From: Caldilineae bacterium
GTDB taxonomy: Bacteria > Chloroflexota > Anaerolineae > J102
Reading direction: 5' to 3'
Length of the DNA: 6,159 nucleotides
Assembly: GCA_003694905.1 (NCBI GenBank)
Contig: RFJM01000235.1
Coordinates: 1 to 6,159, forward strand
Shown here: piece after piece, positions 5,924 to 6,159 of the stretch
Layout: every line of letters begins with the position of its first letter
Numbering within the stretch: the stretch's first letter is position 1
Program-made: the position numbers and the translations under genes
Notes under the pieces: generated by a model
Told to the model about the DNA's origin: nothing
The model's database searches: none
What the model saw: only the letters and a program-made list of their open reading frames with translations

Positions 5924-5927
5924 ATGA
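5811..5927 (+). CDS. Possible 38-codon upstream ORF coupled to the DUF2207-like gene
   Basis: ATG at 5811 opens a 38-codon frame ending in TGA at 5925-5927, giving an ATGA overlap with the next start at 5924, the geometry of translational coupling. GGAAG (5800-5804) lies six bases upstream and is an acceptable ribosome binding site. The predicted peptide is basic, rich in Arg, Pro and Gly, and resembles no family I know. It could be a leader peptide or a chance frame; base composition does not decide. Confidence 0.25.
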   Translation: MTTMSSIGPVRPLPGGGTAARMRPVDYRCRARHQGHIA

Positions 5928-6159
5928 GCGGGTATCAACGCCTCTTCCGGCTACTTCGCCGCGGACGCAGCGTCTGCGCGTGGGCGTCCCTGCTGCTCGG
6001 CCTGGCCCTCGCCCTGCTCCTGGGCCCGACCCTCGCCTCCGCACAAACTCCGCCCTCCATCACCTACCTGCGCTACGATGCGGAATTCGATATAGCGGCG
6101 GACGGCAGCTTCACCGTACGCGAGATCCAGCAGATCCGCTTCGACGACCGCTATACTAC
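5924..6159 (+). CDS. DUF2207-like secreted/membrane protein, N-terminal part (cut by window edge)
   Basis: The first 78 codons of a gene that continues past the right edge. Residues 1-40 look like a signal peptide: a basic start with several arginines (6-15), a hydrophobic Leu/Ala core (about 19-34) and a probable cleavage site after ASA (38-40). The mature start contains TYLRYDAEFDIAADGSFTV (47-65) and REIQQIRF (66-73), which fits the beginning of DUF2207 domains, where an alternating beta pattern with an aspartate-glycine and a following glutamate is typical; such proteins usually carry later membrane helices. AGGGG (5911-5915) ends eight bases before the ATG and is a modest ribosome binding site; a GTG at 5894 is a less likely start. 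Only the N-terminus is visible, so the family call is tentative. Confidence 0.7.
   Translation, partial: MSGYQRLFRLLRRGRSVCAWASLLLGLALALLLGPTLASAQTPPSITYLRYDAEFDIAADGSFTVREIQQIRFDDRYT

Noticed and set aside
1..6159. CRISPR array, insertion sequence, tRNA or phage-related genes
   Set aside because: No regularly spaced repeats, transposase motifs, terminal inverted repeats with target duplications or cloverleaf sequences were seen; the window reads as ordinary chromosomal genes.

Overview
The window is a GC-rich bacterial fragment with tightly packed genes: four complete plus-strand genes, one complete minus-strand gene, and the start of a sixth gene that runs off the right edge. I infer a Chloroflexota (Anaerolineae- or Caldilineae-like) source. 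The reasons are the tandem pair of MoeA genes, the second fused to a periplasmic-binding-protein-like domain, the DUF1361 and probable DUF2207 proteins, and promoters of the form G/TGTATAATC in GC-rich DNA. This placement rests on recalled family distributions, not on a search.

Layout. Bases 1-139 are a non-coding leader with a TATAAT element. 140-1045 encodes a ten-helix EamA/DMT transporter. After an 86-base gap holding an inverted repeat and a good promoter come two MoeA-type molybdopterin molybdenumtransferase genes: 1132-2370 (stand-alone, 412 aa) and 2407-4338 (643 aa, MoeA plus a C-terminal PBP-like domain of the COG1910/PF12727 type). A small single-domain cupin follows 14 bases later at 4353-4676. 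These three genes look like one operon. The DUF1361 membrane protein (4694-5374, minus strand) converges on the cupin with 17 bases between the stop codons, and has its own clear promoter and ribosome binding site. About 280 bases between divergent promoters hold no gene that I can support. A strong extended -10 promoter at 5714-5743 then drives rightward transcription into a leader of about 170 bases with three short hairpins, a 9-bp tandem repeat and a possible 38-codon upstream ORF. That ORF ends in an ATGA overlap with a secreted or membrane-anchored DUF2207-like protein (5924 onward, truncated by the window edge).

Function. The core is molybdenum cofactor maturation: both MoeA proteins would act in the cytoplasm to insert molybdate (or tungstate) into adenylylated molybdopterin. 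The PBP-like domain fused to the second lacks a signal peptide and so should also be cytoplasmic, where it could bind or sense oxyanion or cofactor. The cupin's link to this pathway is only positional. The transporter, DUF1361 and DUF2207-like genes appear to be separate transcription units. No mobile element, CRISPR array, tRNA or rRNA was recognised. The MoeA pair with its fusion is the most interesting part, but it appears to belong to a known family rather than being a new system.
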